The notes beneath the pieces are model-generated. The model saw only the letters and a list, made by a program, of their open reading frames with translations. It had not been told where the DNA came from and did no database searches. Both the position numbers and the translations under genes were made by a program. Of a stretch of 64,000 nucleotides of DNA, positions 34,288 through 49,900 are shown piece by piece. The DNA is from Syngnathus acus (lineage: Eukaryota; Chordata; Actinopteri; Syngnathiformes; Syngnathidae): assembly GCF_901709675.1 (NCBI RefSeq), contig NC_051103.1, positions 7,177,501 to 7,241,500 on the forward strand. The letters are read 5' to 3'. The stretch's first letter is position 1; each line of letters begins with the position of its first letter.

Positions 34288-37084
34288 TAGACTGTGGCCC
34301 AGGAGGTCCAAATGGACAGTGGATAAAAATACCAAGACCAGGTGAAAAATACAATTCAAGATGTCCAGTTTTGTCATGTGATTACTAAGCATTTGTAGGT
34401 TAAATGTTTTGTCTTTTGAATAATCACAAAAGGTAGTAAATAGGACTCATTTGCATTTAGCATCTGAGTAATTTTTCTTATTTTTTTGTCCTGAACCTAT
34501 AAAGTAGGAGCAGCAGGCACCAACACCAAAGGTACTTTATGTAGATTTTGTTTTTTTAATATATTCGTATATATAAAATTAAAATCTAGCCTCAGTGACG
34601 AAATGACAAGTTTTCCTCATCATAGTTTCTATTTACCAGGTTACGGCGCAGGAGCAGGTGTTCCAAACCGATTTGGCATCAAACCTGGTAAATCACATTT
34701 ATGTCACTCGACTTTTAAAAACATTCAAATTTGCGAATCTATGCATTGAAAGGTTATGCTAACAATGGATATGGAGGCTTTGGATATCCCAGCGCAGGCA
34801 AAGGCCAACAACCAAGTGAGTATTCCAGTCAGTCCCTCACCCCTCCAAAAAAAAAAATTTTTTTTATGCTTCCTCAGTTTACAGACCAGAAGCCAACCTT
34901 GGAGGAGCTGGCTATGTCAAGGGAAACGCTTACCCAGGTCGATATTTGGAATTTTATATTTGTAAATAAAATACGTGCAATGTCAATAAACATGAAATCT
35001 GTATTTATAGGAAATGCAGGTCCCGGTGAACATTCTCAAGCAGGTAAAGTCGATGCATTAAACGACGTCGTCCAACTAGTGTGTTGACAATACAGATATT
35101 TTTTTTTCCCCAGGTTATCCAAATGGCTACGTTGCTGGTGTCCAGCCTAACTATGCTAGTATGTAACGTAATCAGCTTTGGAAAGCTAATGAGGATGAGT
35201 TTCATCACAAAATAGATGTATAATATGGTTTGAACTTTTTTAGATCTTGGCCACGGTGTTCCGACAAGTGATGCTAAATCAGGTGTGATGAATTGGACTC
35301 TATTCTTGAGAATTTCAAAGTGAGATTTTTTTTTTTTTTTTTAATTTCTGCTGAATTTGCAGGTGGTGGCGTGCAAGTGCCTTACAACGGCGCCCCAGCT
35401 GGGGTAGATGGTAAGACTCCGCACCTCAATTGTGAGGTTCAATTTGACTAGGCTGACCTTTTTTTTTGTCCTGCAGGTTCGAATCAGCCTGAGCCACAGC
35501 CAGTTGGCCTCGGTCCGAATGGAAAACAAGGCCCGGTGTACGGTGGTACGTCAAAACTCTTTTTATGTGTAGTTCAGACAGGAAAAAAGAAAAACATTGT
35601 GACAGCGGCACCATTTTGTCCCACCCGCGTCAGGAATGGAGGGCTTGCCTTACGGGGGTCAGGCTGGGATGGGACCTGAGAAAGCCAACGCCAAGTATGG
35701 TAAGTTTTTGGTCATTCCAAATCTCTTTTTAAAAATGCTTTGGCGAATTGTAATTTCTTCTTTTGATCATCCAGGCATTGGTGGATTGCAGTGTGGTGGC
35801 AACCCTCAAACAGGAAATAATGGCGGAGGTTATTATGGTATGCCTGAATGTCTTGAGCTAGATGAGTTCGAAATGCTCAACCAAGCCTTTCTTCTCAGGA
35901 TACGGCGGCATTGGCCATCTTCTAGGTCTCGGCAATAATGGACACATGGCTGGCAAATACGGTGAGTCAAGTTTGGACACACGGAAATGTCTTGTTTTGG
36001 TCCTGATGGCCATTCCTTCTGCAGGCTATGGAAGAATGCCCCACGATGTTCAACCTGTTGGCTTTGCCCCTCAGCTCCAGTCTCCTGGTGAATGTTTTGC
36101 AGCAAGTCCAGGAAATAAAGCAATAAAGTTGACTATTATTATTTGTATTTATTTTCCCACAGGTCCCGCGGGCTTACCATATCAGTCAGGTCCTCTCGGA
36201 TTTGGACCGAATGTGAACTATGGTGAGGTCCTTCAAATAGGACTTTTTTTTGGGGAGGGTTATTTTTGTTTGAACATGTTTTTATGTGATTGCTAAGGTG
36301 GTGGTGACGGGTTCGTTGGACCACAAGGTCACGGTGGAGAAGGGAAGCCTGCTGGGAAACACGGTTTGTTTGCTCTCCCAGAGGAAAAAATTGTGTATAA
36401 CTTGATTTTTTTTTTTTTTTCTTTTAGCAGATAATTTGGCACACCACCAAGGCCAGCCTCTCCAATCGGCATCGGACGGCCGATCAGGTAGAGAAGTTGG
36501 AAGGCAAACTTGAAATGTAACTGATAGTATTTCTATTGATAGGTTCACCTTATGACTCCCAGCCAGCTACAGCTGAGAACACCAATGGTATGTCCTCCTT
36601 GAAGGAAACGGGTGTTCTCTGTTAACTTTTTGTATTTTATTTTAGAAAATGTGGGTTACATAAGTGGAACCAAACTGCGGCCCGAAGGTAACATACATTT
36701 CCAAGTTTCCATATTTCATGTTAAACAAAAACAAAAAAGCTTATTTTCTCTGCACAGTGATTTCGCTCCCCGCCGCACCCACTCCCTTGCCGCTGGACTT
36801 CGGCTTCACGCCGGCGCGAGCGGACGACCTCTACTCCGACCTGGCGTTCAACCCTGACGCCGGCACGCAGGCCGCCGGCCGAGGCCCGGAGCAGCCGGAC
36901 GACCCGGAGCAGATGCCGCGGCAGCTTCACATCCAGCAGCAGCTCAAGTTGCATTTTCACCCTCAAGGCAAGATGCACAAATTGAATTTGAAAAAAAAGC
37001 TTCAACTTATTTGCCATTTTGTCTTCAGGACCAAAGAATGCTAAACACGACTTGAACGGCTTCTTTGGGAACAGTGGCTACTAA
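29628..37084 (+). CDS. Large secreted Gly/Tyr-rich repeat protein, elastin-like, unidentified
   Basis: I do not recognise this gene by name. Exon 1 (29628-29694) encodes a clear signal peptide (MGGRLVLQSVLILWLVQCVHT). About 47 further exons follow, most only 30-80 nt and separated by introns of about 70-130 bp. Nearly all are phase 1 at both ends, so each adds one glycine-initiated block such as GYGAKAGLPNRAG, GYGNGVKPNG or GYGAGAGGTKGYGAKPHG. Blocks are rich in Gly, Tyr, Pro, Asn and Lys; no collagen triplets and no elastin AAAK crosslink blocks are seen. A longer exon near 33076 is Pro/Lys-rich. A non-repetitive C-terminal exon (36758-36967: SLPAAPTPLPLDFGF, then an acidic and Gln-rich stretch) precedes the last exon (37029-37084), which ends GFFGNSGY and TAA at 37082-37084. 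Exon organisation and composition suggest an extracellular matrix or structural protein related in style to elastin or lamprin. Boundaries of the second exon (from 30182) and of the long exon are uncertain. Confidence 0.75.
33076..33584 (+). CDS. Long Pro/Lys-rich exon of the Gly/Tyr-rich gene (end uncertain)
   Basis: The exon starts after CAG at 33075 with GFGQMPYGKGPKMPG and stays open for about 165 codons to a TGA at 33582-33584. Phase-1 donor candidates lie after 33147, 33222, 33438 and 33471. Each would join the next exon (from 33604, GYVFGGDLPT) in frame. The real end is probably 33471 (GAG|GTAGAC) or 33438; reading through to the TGA would truncate the protein. The text (PSPVPQGKNYIQPQ and similar) is not of the GYG type. 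Confidence 0.5.
34255..34286 (+). repeat. T32 run forming a polypyrimidine tract
   Basis: Thirty-two consecutive T lie directly before GTAG at the 3' end of an intron in the Gly/Tyr-rich gene. Confidence 0.9.
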
Positions 37085-38172
<1,088 letters not shown>

Positions 38173-39422
38173 ATGGTTCACCCGGGGCCGCGGCTGTTGG
38201 ACTTCACCAAAACTCCGTCGCACCTGCAGTTCAACAAATACGTCTTGACCGGCTACCGGCCCGTGTCCAGTGCTCACGAGTGCGTCCGGAGTCTTTTTTA
38301 TATGCACAATGAGCTGGGCAACATCTACAGTCATGGTGAGTAACTTTTTCTTCCTTATGTTAGCTGCAGGTTCTTGCAGGTGGCGTGGTGCAAAGTTGCA
38401 GATGTCTGCTGTACTCTCACTTGTTGCTAGTTTTCAAAGATGACTGGACAGCAGCGTGTAATGAGGATATGGGATTAGCTGTAATCTGTCCCGGGAATCC
38501 CTGGCCTGGAAATATCTCGCCGCTAACTGGGTCTTTATCAGATGAGTGTGGAAATGCGTTCAGGTGGCTCAAGTGCCCGGTCAAGTTGAAGTATCGTCCT
38601 CACACTCCATTTTCTCCTTGACCATCTGTTAACCTCAATCAGGTTCTTCGTGTCAATGTCTCTTTTTTTCTTCTCAGGCATCCCCTTCTTCCTGTTCCTG
38701 GTGCTGCTTCCCTTCAGCATCCCCTGGAGAGAGGTGGACAGCGTGTGGCTCGGCGTGGTCCACTACCTGGCCTGCCTCAGCCCCACGGTGGGCTCGGTGC
38801 TCTACCACGTGTTCATGAACCACGTGGGAGGGGAGCACGTGTACGACACCCTTCTCTCGCTGGACATGTTCGGCGTGTGCTTGGTCAACACGCTAGGTGG
38901 GTCTCCTTGTTTGACCTCCATTGAAGAAAATAAGCTGCAAATAATGAAAACTGCAAAGCTAGCACCTCACGCTCGTGTTTGCCACCAGGCGCACTTCCCA
39001 TCATCCACATCACGCTGCTTTGCTTCCCGACGGTGCAGCAAGCCGCCCTGCTGGCCTACATCTTCTTGTCGGCCTACGGCATCTACTGCGCCACCACGGC
39101 TCGCACCAACGTCCTGCGCCTGCGGGCCTTCGTGTGGCAGGCCGTGTTCCGCTTCAGCCTCTTCCTGTTTCGCGTGTACGGCAGCGGGGCGGGCAGCCCA
39201 AACTCACTGCGCCTTTTCCTCATCATGGACTCTCTGGCCGTGCTGGGGGGGCTGGTGAACGTGGTCCAGATCCCCGAGCGCTTTGTCCCGGGCCTTTTTG
39301 ACAATTGGGGTAACAGTCACCAGATCATGCATGTCATGGTTATCTGCTCCATTATTTATCTCCACTGGGGCACGCTGGAAGATCTGACCTGGGTCAAGAA
39401 CTACCAGTGTCCTGCAGAGTGA
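38173..39422 (+). CDS. paqr4: Progestin and adipoQ receptor family member 4
   Basis: A seven-span membrane protein of the PAQR/HlyIII superfamily in the Golgi, reported to act in ceramide metabolism and to stabilise CDK4. Three exons, 38173-38335, 38678-38896 and 38989-39422, total 816 nt and 271 residues (human 273). Diagnostic sequences are HLQFNKYVLTGYRP, LFYMHNELGNIYSHG (conserved His/Glu), GSVLYHVFMNH, LDMFGVCLVNTLGALPIIH and FDNWGNSHQIMHVMV with the C-terminal His pair. The start at 38173 (MVHPGPRLLDF) aligns with the human N-terminus; an upstream in-frame ATG at 38056 exists but the aligned start is preferred. Confidence 0.95.
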
Positions 39423-39888
39423 CCCCATAAATGATTGGGCAATACTTTTCAGAGGAGTTTGACCCTTCAATAATAATCACATTTGCACTGGATTACTCAT
39501 CCATTAACAGGCAAGCTATTAATCAAATCTGCAGTGCATGTTGTGATCTAGATTTTCAGGAGGTTAATCTTGGCCTAGGTCCAAAGTGACCCCTGAAGAA
39601 AATGTAAGAGTAAAAAGAAGCACTTTAGCCCAAAAGGTGAGCTTGCTGTTTAACCTCTACAACTGGGCAGTGGAATTCACATGGGGAAAAAAAACCCAAA
39701 CAAACATCCTGCTTACTTGATTTGTACAGTAGCCGTAAAAAAAAGTTATTTTTAAACATGGCATAATAAAATATATATTTTTGCATCTTATTTGTGTCCG
39801 TTTTCGCCAAGGAGGAGAGATGGAAAACTATGAAGTGACACGAGTTGCGCTGTTTTTAGTTTTTTATTAATCAGCTGTATTTTGATAT
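39423..39888. other. Convergent 3' ends of paqr4 and pelo
   Basis: 466 bp between two stop codons on opposite strands, so the 3' UTRs may overlap. No other feature is seen. Confidence 0.7.
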
Positions 39889-42250
39889 TCAGTCGTCATC
39901 TGAGCTGCTGTCCTCTTCGCCCTCGGAAACTTCGGCGATGGGAAAGCGCAAGATGGCCACCACTCCGCTCAGTTGGGTCAGTTCTAAACAAACAGGTAAA
40001 ATGACGGGGGCTTTGCGATGCGTTGAAAAATGTGTTCAGCTTCAACTTACGTTCACCGGAGACATGAAGGCTTGAGAATATCCTGACATTGCCTCCGCTG
40101 TCTTTCACTTTGTCCACAAGGCGAACGTAGCGTGCCCTCGTAGGCACGTCCTGATGCCTGCACAGCCAAAGAATTTACATTGGTGAGTAAATTGTTTGTA
40201 TTTTGGTGTGGAGACAAGGTTGAGAAACACTTCTTACCTGAAGAGCTTATCACTGATGAGTAAAGTGTCGACGGCGAGGGCTTCTGCGGCCCTTTCCACG
40301 TGAGCGACTCTATGAACAAGCGCGGCGATGTGAATTCATCACAAAAGTCAACGAGAGTTCAAAACCAATTGGATCATTAATGCTCACCCATAAAAAGCTC
40401 GGTCAGGCTCATGTTGGAGCATCTTGTAAAAGTCCTCCAGGGCTTTCACTTCTCCGGCAGCCTGGAATTTGAAATATTGCATTAAAGTCAACAAAAGCCA
40501 CATAATAGAAAGAGAGGAATGTCACCTTGGTATCTGACAGCCTGTTTGTCACTGTGGGGTCTGAGAGGATTTCTGCAAGACAATAAGCAGGAGAGGTTAT
40601 GCTATGCTTTGGCCACACGAGGGCGGTATAATACACACGTCATTGAAGCACATTGAGCCAGTCACAGCTTCTCTTTAAGCTGCAGTAATATTTGCCATTC
40701 TTCACAGAGGATTAAAAACTACTGTCATTTTTATTTACAACAATTAATAGTATTTTATGTCAAACCTGCTTCTGATATATATAAAAAGCGATCCAATTGT
40801 ACCTTTGAGGGAGTACTTGTGACCAGATGACGAGTGGACCATCATGAACTTGGGTCGGTTCTCCAGCAGAATCTTGTTGTCCTGTCGCACGGCCTCTTTA
40901 AAAAGATACGTCATGAACTGGTCCTTCACGAAACCCGGACTAGCCACCAGGATGCATTTCACCACTGAGGAACAAGGAAGTAAGTTAACATGACAACACC
41001 ACAATGCAAACTACTCACAATTTTTGGATAAACCTAAAATGAACTTACCATCAAAGTTAACGTGGCGAAGTATGGCCTGCATGACCGCTTCATAGAACCT
41101 TTCCAAAGCCTGTGAGGAGATGCCAAGCGTGCTCACATACGTCCATGTGACTGCGCGCATGAAACAACTCGCGGTACGGACGCACCTTTTCGTGCTGGGT
41201 GCAGCTCCCCCTCCGCTTGCGAGGAATGGTGAGCTCCACTTTGGCCCGCAGAAGCGTCATGGCGGGGGTCACCAGCACCAGGTTGGCTAAGCCCTCCTGC
41301 ATCACCACCGCGGCCACGTCCGCCTTCTGCGTGGCGTCGCAGGCCTCGTCTGCAACGCACGGCCGTGAATGTATCAGTCACATTATTAAAGTTCGTGGCT
41401 GTTTGCCGCTTACCGATTCTGGCCAACACAACGCTGTCCCAGCTCTTTTTAGCAAGCGTGAACTTCCTGTTGAGCTCCAGCTCAATAGTGTGGTAAGCCC
41501 CCATCTGATGAGTAAACACAACATCATTAGCCAAAGCATTTATGGATAATAAATAACAAATAAAATAAATGCTGACCTTGACATACTGGTTCTCCTCAAG
41601 ATTGGTGCCCTTGACTCTGAGCCGGCATGCCTGAGTGTCAAAGTCAATGGTCTCCACGCATAACGTCAAAGTTGTCCTAACTCTGGAGCTACCCACACTT
41701 CCTGTCGTGGATTCTGTCTGTACTTTTCTGCAAGGTCAGAAAAAAAAAGTCAGTATTATATCAGACATATTGCATGCAACATAGGGCTACCTTATAGTGG
41801 ACGCTCTCAAACTGTCCCCCTGTTGCAGCAGGTTGTAGGTGTGCCACATGTCCTCTGCTTCTTCTGGCATCAGAGTCACCTGACTGCAAAAGTGCATGGC
41901 CGATCACTGATGGTGATGTCACTTAACACGTCACTCACACTGGTGAGGTTTTCCCTCATGTCAACAAATACTTTATTAGCATCACTGCAGTGTGATTTGG
42001 ATTGTTTACAGTTTAGTTTACATGCAAGCTGGCGAGCCTGATTTTATGCATGCGCTTCCCTCTTGGTGGGTGTCTTATTTTCGCCACCTAAAGTCAACAA
42101 ACGTGCTGGCACGTGGGCACCAGCTGTAAAAATACAGTAGACTCGCATGCAGGACTAGCTGCGGCAGCTAGCCACCTTAGCTCGCCAGCCAGCCAGCCAG
42201 CTCACTTACCCGGCGTTATCTTTTTCAATGTCTTTATGGAGCAGCTTCAT
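39889..42250 (-). CDS. pelo: Pelota, ribosome rescue factor
   Basis: An eRF1-like protein that with HBS1 recognises ribosomes with an empty A site and starts no-go and non-stop decay. Twelve exons: 42210-42250, 41791-41883, 41577-41727, 41414-41504, 41186-41349, 41049-41109, 40803-40964, 40526-40572, 40388-40461, 40238-40309, 40051-40157, 39889-39983. They total 1158 nt and exactly 385 residues, the human length. The N-terminal Sm-like domain begins [11 protein letters not shown], with [18 protein letters not shown]. The middle domain has [18 protein letters not shown] and [10 protein letters not shown]. The C-terminal domain has [23 protein letters not shown] and ends in an acidic SSSDDD tail. 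The human gene has very few introns in its coding region, so this many-exon form is the vertebrate fish state or lineage-specific. Confidence 0.97.
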
Positions 42251-43313
42251 GATCGCTGATGTTCTACGCGGTTTTCAAAGGAAAATTCACGAAGATTTAT
42301 CAGCGTCTGGCTTCATGATGATCTTAATACTTGCTGTCAGTTTGAAAATGAATTAACTTCGGACAGGAAAAGAAACACAAAATGAACAGTGGTCGCGTCC
42401 ATGAGTGACGTCATCGCCTAACCGCGAATGAAAAAAAACAACCGAATGGGCGGTGACTTTAGCGTAAAGATCCGCTGTTGAGCGCAAAGTCGTACGTCAA
42501 TTTAGTCGACATATTGGAGGTGGTTCATGACAGCTTACTAAAATAATAAATATAATAATATATAATATAATAAATAAATATAGTCTGAATGAAGGGTCAT
42601 CAATCTTTTTAATAGCGAGCTACGTTTTGGGTACTGATTAATGTGAAGGGTTTTATTGGTTTACTGGATGTGGCAGCACATCCAATATGGCTCCCGTAGC
42701 CGTCCCTTTATACGGCACAACAAACAAAAAATGACCTAAAAATATAGTTGCTTAAATGTTACATTGTCCGTGTACGGCACAATAATGTTAATTCGATCAA
42801 GAAATTATTGATTTGTATAGCGTGAAATGCTGAGAGACACAGGAACAACCGACATGCCAAAGAACATTGAATTCCACTATTCCCGGCTCCTGGCCAAACG
42901 GACCAATAAGAGCCTGACATCTTGTTCCGCCATTTCCGCCCAACCTTTCAACATAGCGCTCATTCAGTCATTTTTTTTGTCGATGGCATGGTGCTAAGCA
43001 GCCACGGCAGAAACAACTAAATTCATCACAATTCCATTTGAATTTGGATATCAAATGGGAAATAGTTGACTCGGCGCAGTTTTCGACGTGAATGTCTGCT
43101 ATTTCGTACTGAGCGGCGCTGTTTGGGTAGCCCATTCTTCCCCAAGGTTAGCTAGCTGGCTAACGATAGCCGATTAAACGCTATCGCTAAATAAGTTGAG
43201 CCGGGAAAAAAAAACACACAGTCTCTCAGGACCCCACTATCACTTACTACCACTACTCCCTTAAAGTATTTTTTATATTTTTTTTTATTTTTTAATTTGA
43301 GTAGAAAGATATC
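42251..43313. promoter_or_regulatory. Divergent promoter region between pelo and ppp1ca
   Basis: 1,063 bp between start codons of two housekeeping genes. It is TATA-less; the right end is the ppp1ca 5' UTR. No specific site is convincing. Confidence 0.5.
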
Positions 43314-46967
<3,654 letters not shown>

Positions 46968-49900
46968 CAGCAATAGTTGAGTCCTTGACCTTTGCCCCCA
47001 TCCCTCTCTACCTCTCTTCTCCTTTCTTTCACCAAACAGCCAGAAATCAAATCGTAACCCAGGGCTTTTTTTCCTCCCCCTCCCTTTTTTATCTGTACTT
47101 CTTAAAAACATTTAATGTTACAAATTGTCCGAGCGAGTGCGCAATCGAGCGAATGTACGCCTCCGTGTGCCGGTGAGCTTTCAAACGTCAGGCGAGTTGT
47201 ATGCGTTGTGTGAGAGTATTCGAAATTTCTACTGTTCCCCCCCTCTTGCTGTCCTGCCACTCTTCCTGTGGAAAGGTCGAAACCGCCGAGCGCAACTGTG
47301 CAGCGATTTGACTGAAAATTTGGCAGCGGACCCCTGCCAGTAGGTGGCGCGTGTGTCCTCGAGGGGGGGTATTTTGTTTTCCCTATCCCCCCGTACTGTA
47401 AAATCTCCACATGTGTGTGCGTGTGAGCTCATACGCTGTCCACGCGCACACACATGCACAACTCTTCAGATTCATATGAGCCAGAGCTGTAAAAACAAAA
47501 ACATACAGTTTAGGTTTGTACAGATTTGATTACTTGAAAGAGATTTTTGTGAGTTCGTTTTGTAGTCGTTCATCAAGTTGACCAATAAAGCGAGAATCGA
47601 AGATAGAATCACATTTGTTCACGTTTCTTTCGGAACAATTATTCCTGAACACATCTTGACGAATGTATATCGAAAGACAATATCAAATGAAGAGAATTAG
47701 TAACTCCCGGGAACAAATTGTATTACTGTATTTCTATTTATGTAGGTGGAGGGTGTGTCTCTAGAGTGTCACACATTCTATATTTATCCCCCCAAAAAAG
47801 GATCCCTTTTCCTTCTTAGGTATTTGTTCGTCTCTTTGCATTCATTCATCTTGCTGTCACCGACACCTTTTTCCAAGACCTTGCTCTGTCCATCACTTAG
47901 CCTTCAAAATGGACCAATGATGTTAGAGGTGACAGCAGCTAAAGAAGGCCAGGGTGATGACCATCCTAACGCCTGCAATGCCAATTCATTAGAAAAATGT
48001 AATAACAATCATAAATTGAAATGCAATAAGTATCTCATTCTATAAAGTCCATGTGACCATTGCAGAAAATAAAACTAAATCGCAATAAAAATAAGACACA
48101 AAATGATAGTATTGCATTTTATATATGAATGTGTTGACCTAGACTGAGCCGTGGTCAATCGGTGATCTAAGTTGAAGAACAATCTATTTTCTATCCCGCT
48201 GACAGCTCATTGGATTTCATTAGACGGTCCATGTGTACCTAATGAAGTGTCCAGTGACTGTTAACCACCCTGGCCTCCGCAACAGGTCGTAATACTGTAC
48301 ACGCGTCCTGGTATGCGCTCCATCGAGCGGCCTTCCTCATTTTACGAGCCGTATCGCGAAACTGGAGAGGGATTTTGTTTACGCTCATGCAATCCCACAG
48401 GCTGTCTGCAACTAGATATTTCTATTCTAAATATAATGCGACACACGCGTAGAATGCAATGTAATGGTTAAAAAATACAGCGGTGGGGAGCCTATTGAAA
48501 ATGTATGCCATAAAATCAAACAAATGTCAGTGCTGGGAAGAGTAAGTATATCAGTACTTGAGTATTTTTATACTGTATGATGTTTTACATTATTTGAAGA
48601 CAGCGATTTACTTGGTGTAGTTTTTCTGTTATTTTACTCTTCAACAAAGCTGTGGTAAATAACTCCAACAGCAACCTACATGTAACCATTTTTTATTTCT
48701 TGGTATTCATGATTTAAAAAGTGTCAAGTTATCAAAAAAGAGGGAAAGTGTTTTGTTCATAAATGTTCTTTTTAATTGGGCCAAGTTATTAAAACATTTC
48801 ATACAGTGGTGTCTTGAGGTATGAAAACAGTACTTTAATATCTGTTAGCATCATGCTAACACAAAAGGAAAACTCAATGGATAATTTAATGAAAAGCATC
48901 AGGTCACCTGTGACCATCGTGAGGATGAACGGTCTAGGAAAAAAATTCAAACTAATTCCTTTTCGCCTTATTTTGTTTTGATGTTTCAAGTTGCTTTTGA
49001 TCAGTGTGGCTTTCCTGCCATCTCCCCAGCGTCTTCTAGATTGCAGCCTTAAGTGTAAGGAATGGTGCGAACAACCTGGGGGGACCCCAGGGGCCCAATC
49101 TGGTTGCCTCAATATTGCAAACATTCCATTCTGAACTCCCATTAGGAATGGGAATCAAAAACAGCTTGTTATTGAGAACTGTTTTCCATTCATTTGGTTC
49201 CTAGGAGTACTTTCTTACTTTTAGTGCACCTGTAACGATGTTATTGCATTTTAGGTTCATCTTGCAGCGTCACCTGAAATCATATTATTCCGAATCCGTT
49301 TTCTCCTAAATTATGTTCGACCTGTATTAATAATTAAAAAGTGTGTAAAGCTGCCGTGGTGCCATGCCCAGCAGCACAGTGTCACCTGCTCTATTTTTAT
49401 CTGCAGAGGAATCCTGGATTCACAGACTCAGCTGCCACTTCTATTATTACTATTAGCTAATGCTGTAAAACGTACCCGGCTAACACGGACGCTGTCGCTC
49501 TTTATCCGTTGCCTTATTGCCCGCTACTAATTATATCCTCGCTGCCAATAGCTCTCGTGTCTTTCAATTCAGTGTTTCCCCGAGCCAACTTCGCCGGTCC
49601 GTTTCGTTAGTCAGTGAATCCTTCCTGTCCATGCCTGACAAGCAGTCAAACACGAATGCGCAATGTCAACACTTACAAGCGGTACGAAGCAGAAGCTAAC
49701 GTATGCACTAACCGCAGCTCCCTATGGAACGCCATACTTGTCGTATTCCCCTAAATTGAGATGTGTGATCTCCTGTTCTAGTCCAACTCAAATGTGTAAT
49801 AGATTTGGGGTGAGGTTATGTAGGCCAGTGATCTCAAGTTCCTCCACAGCATGCCTTCACGGACCTTGCTCGACGTAGTGGGAACATTTGGTTCCCACTA

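Noticed and set aside
48789-49142. 117-codon minus-strand ORF in the gene-poor interval
   Set aside because: No family resemblance, no splice context, low-complexity codon use; treated as chance.
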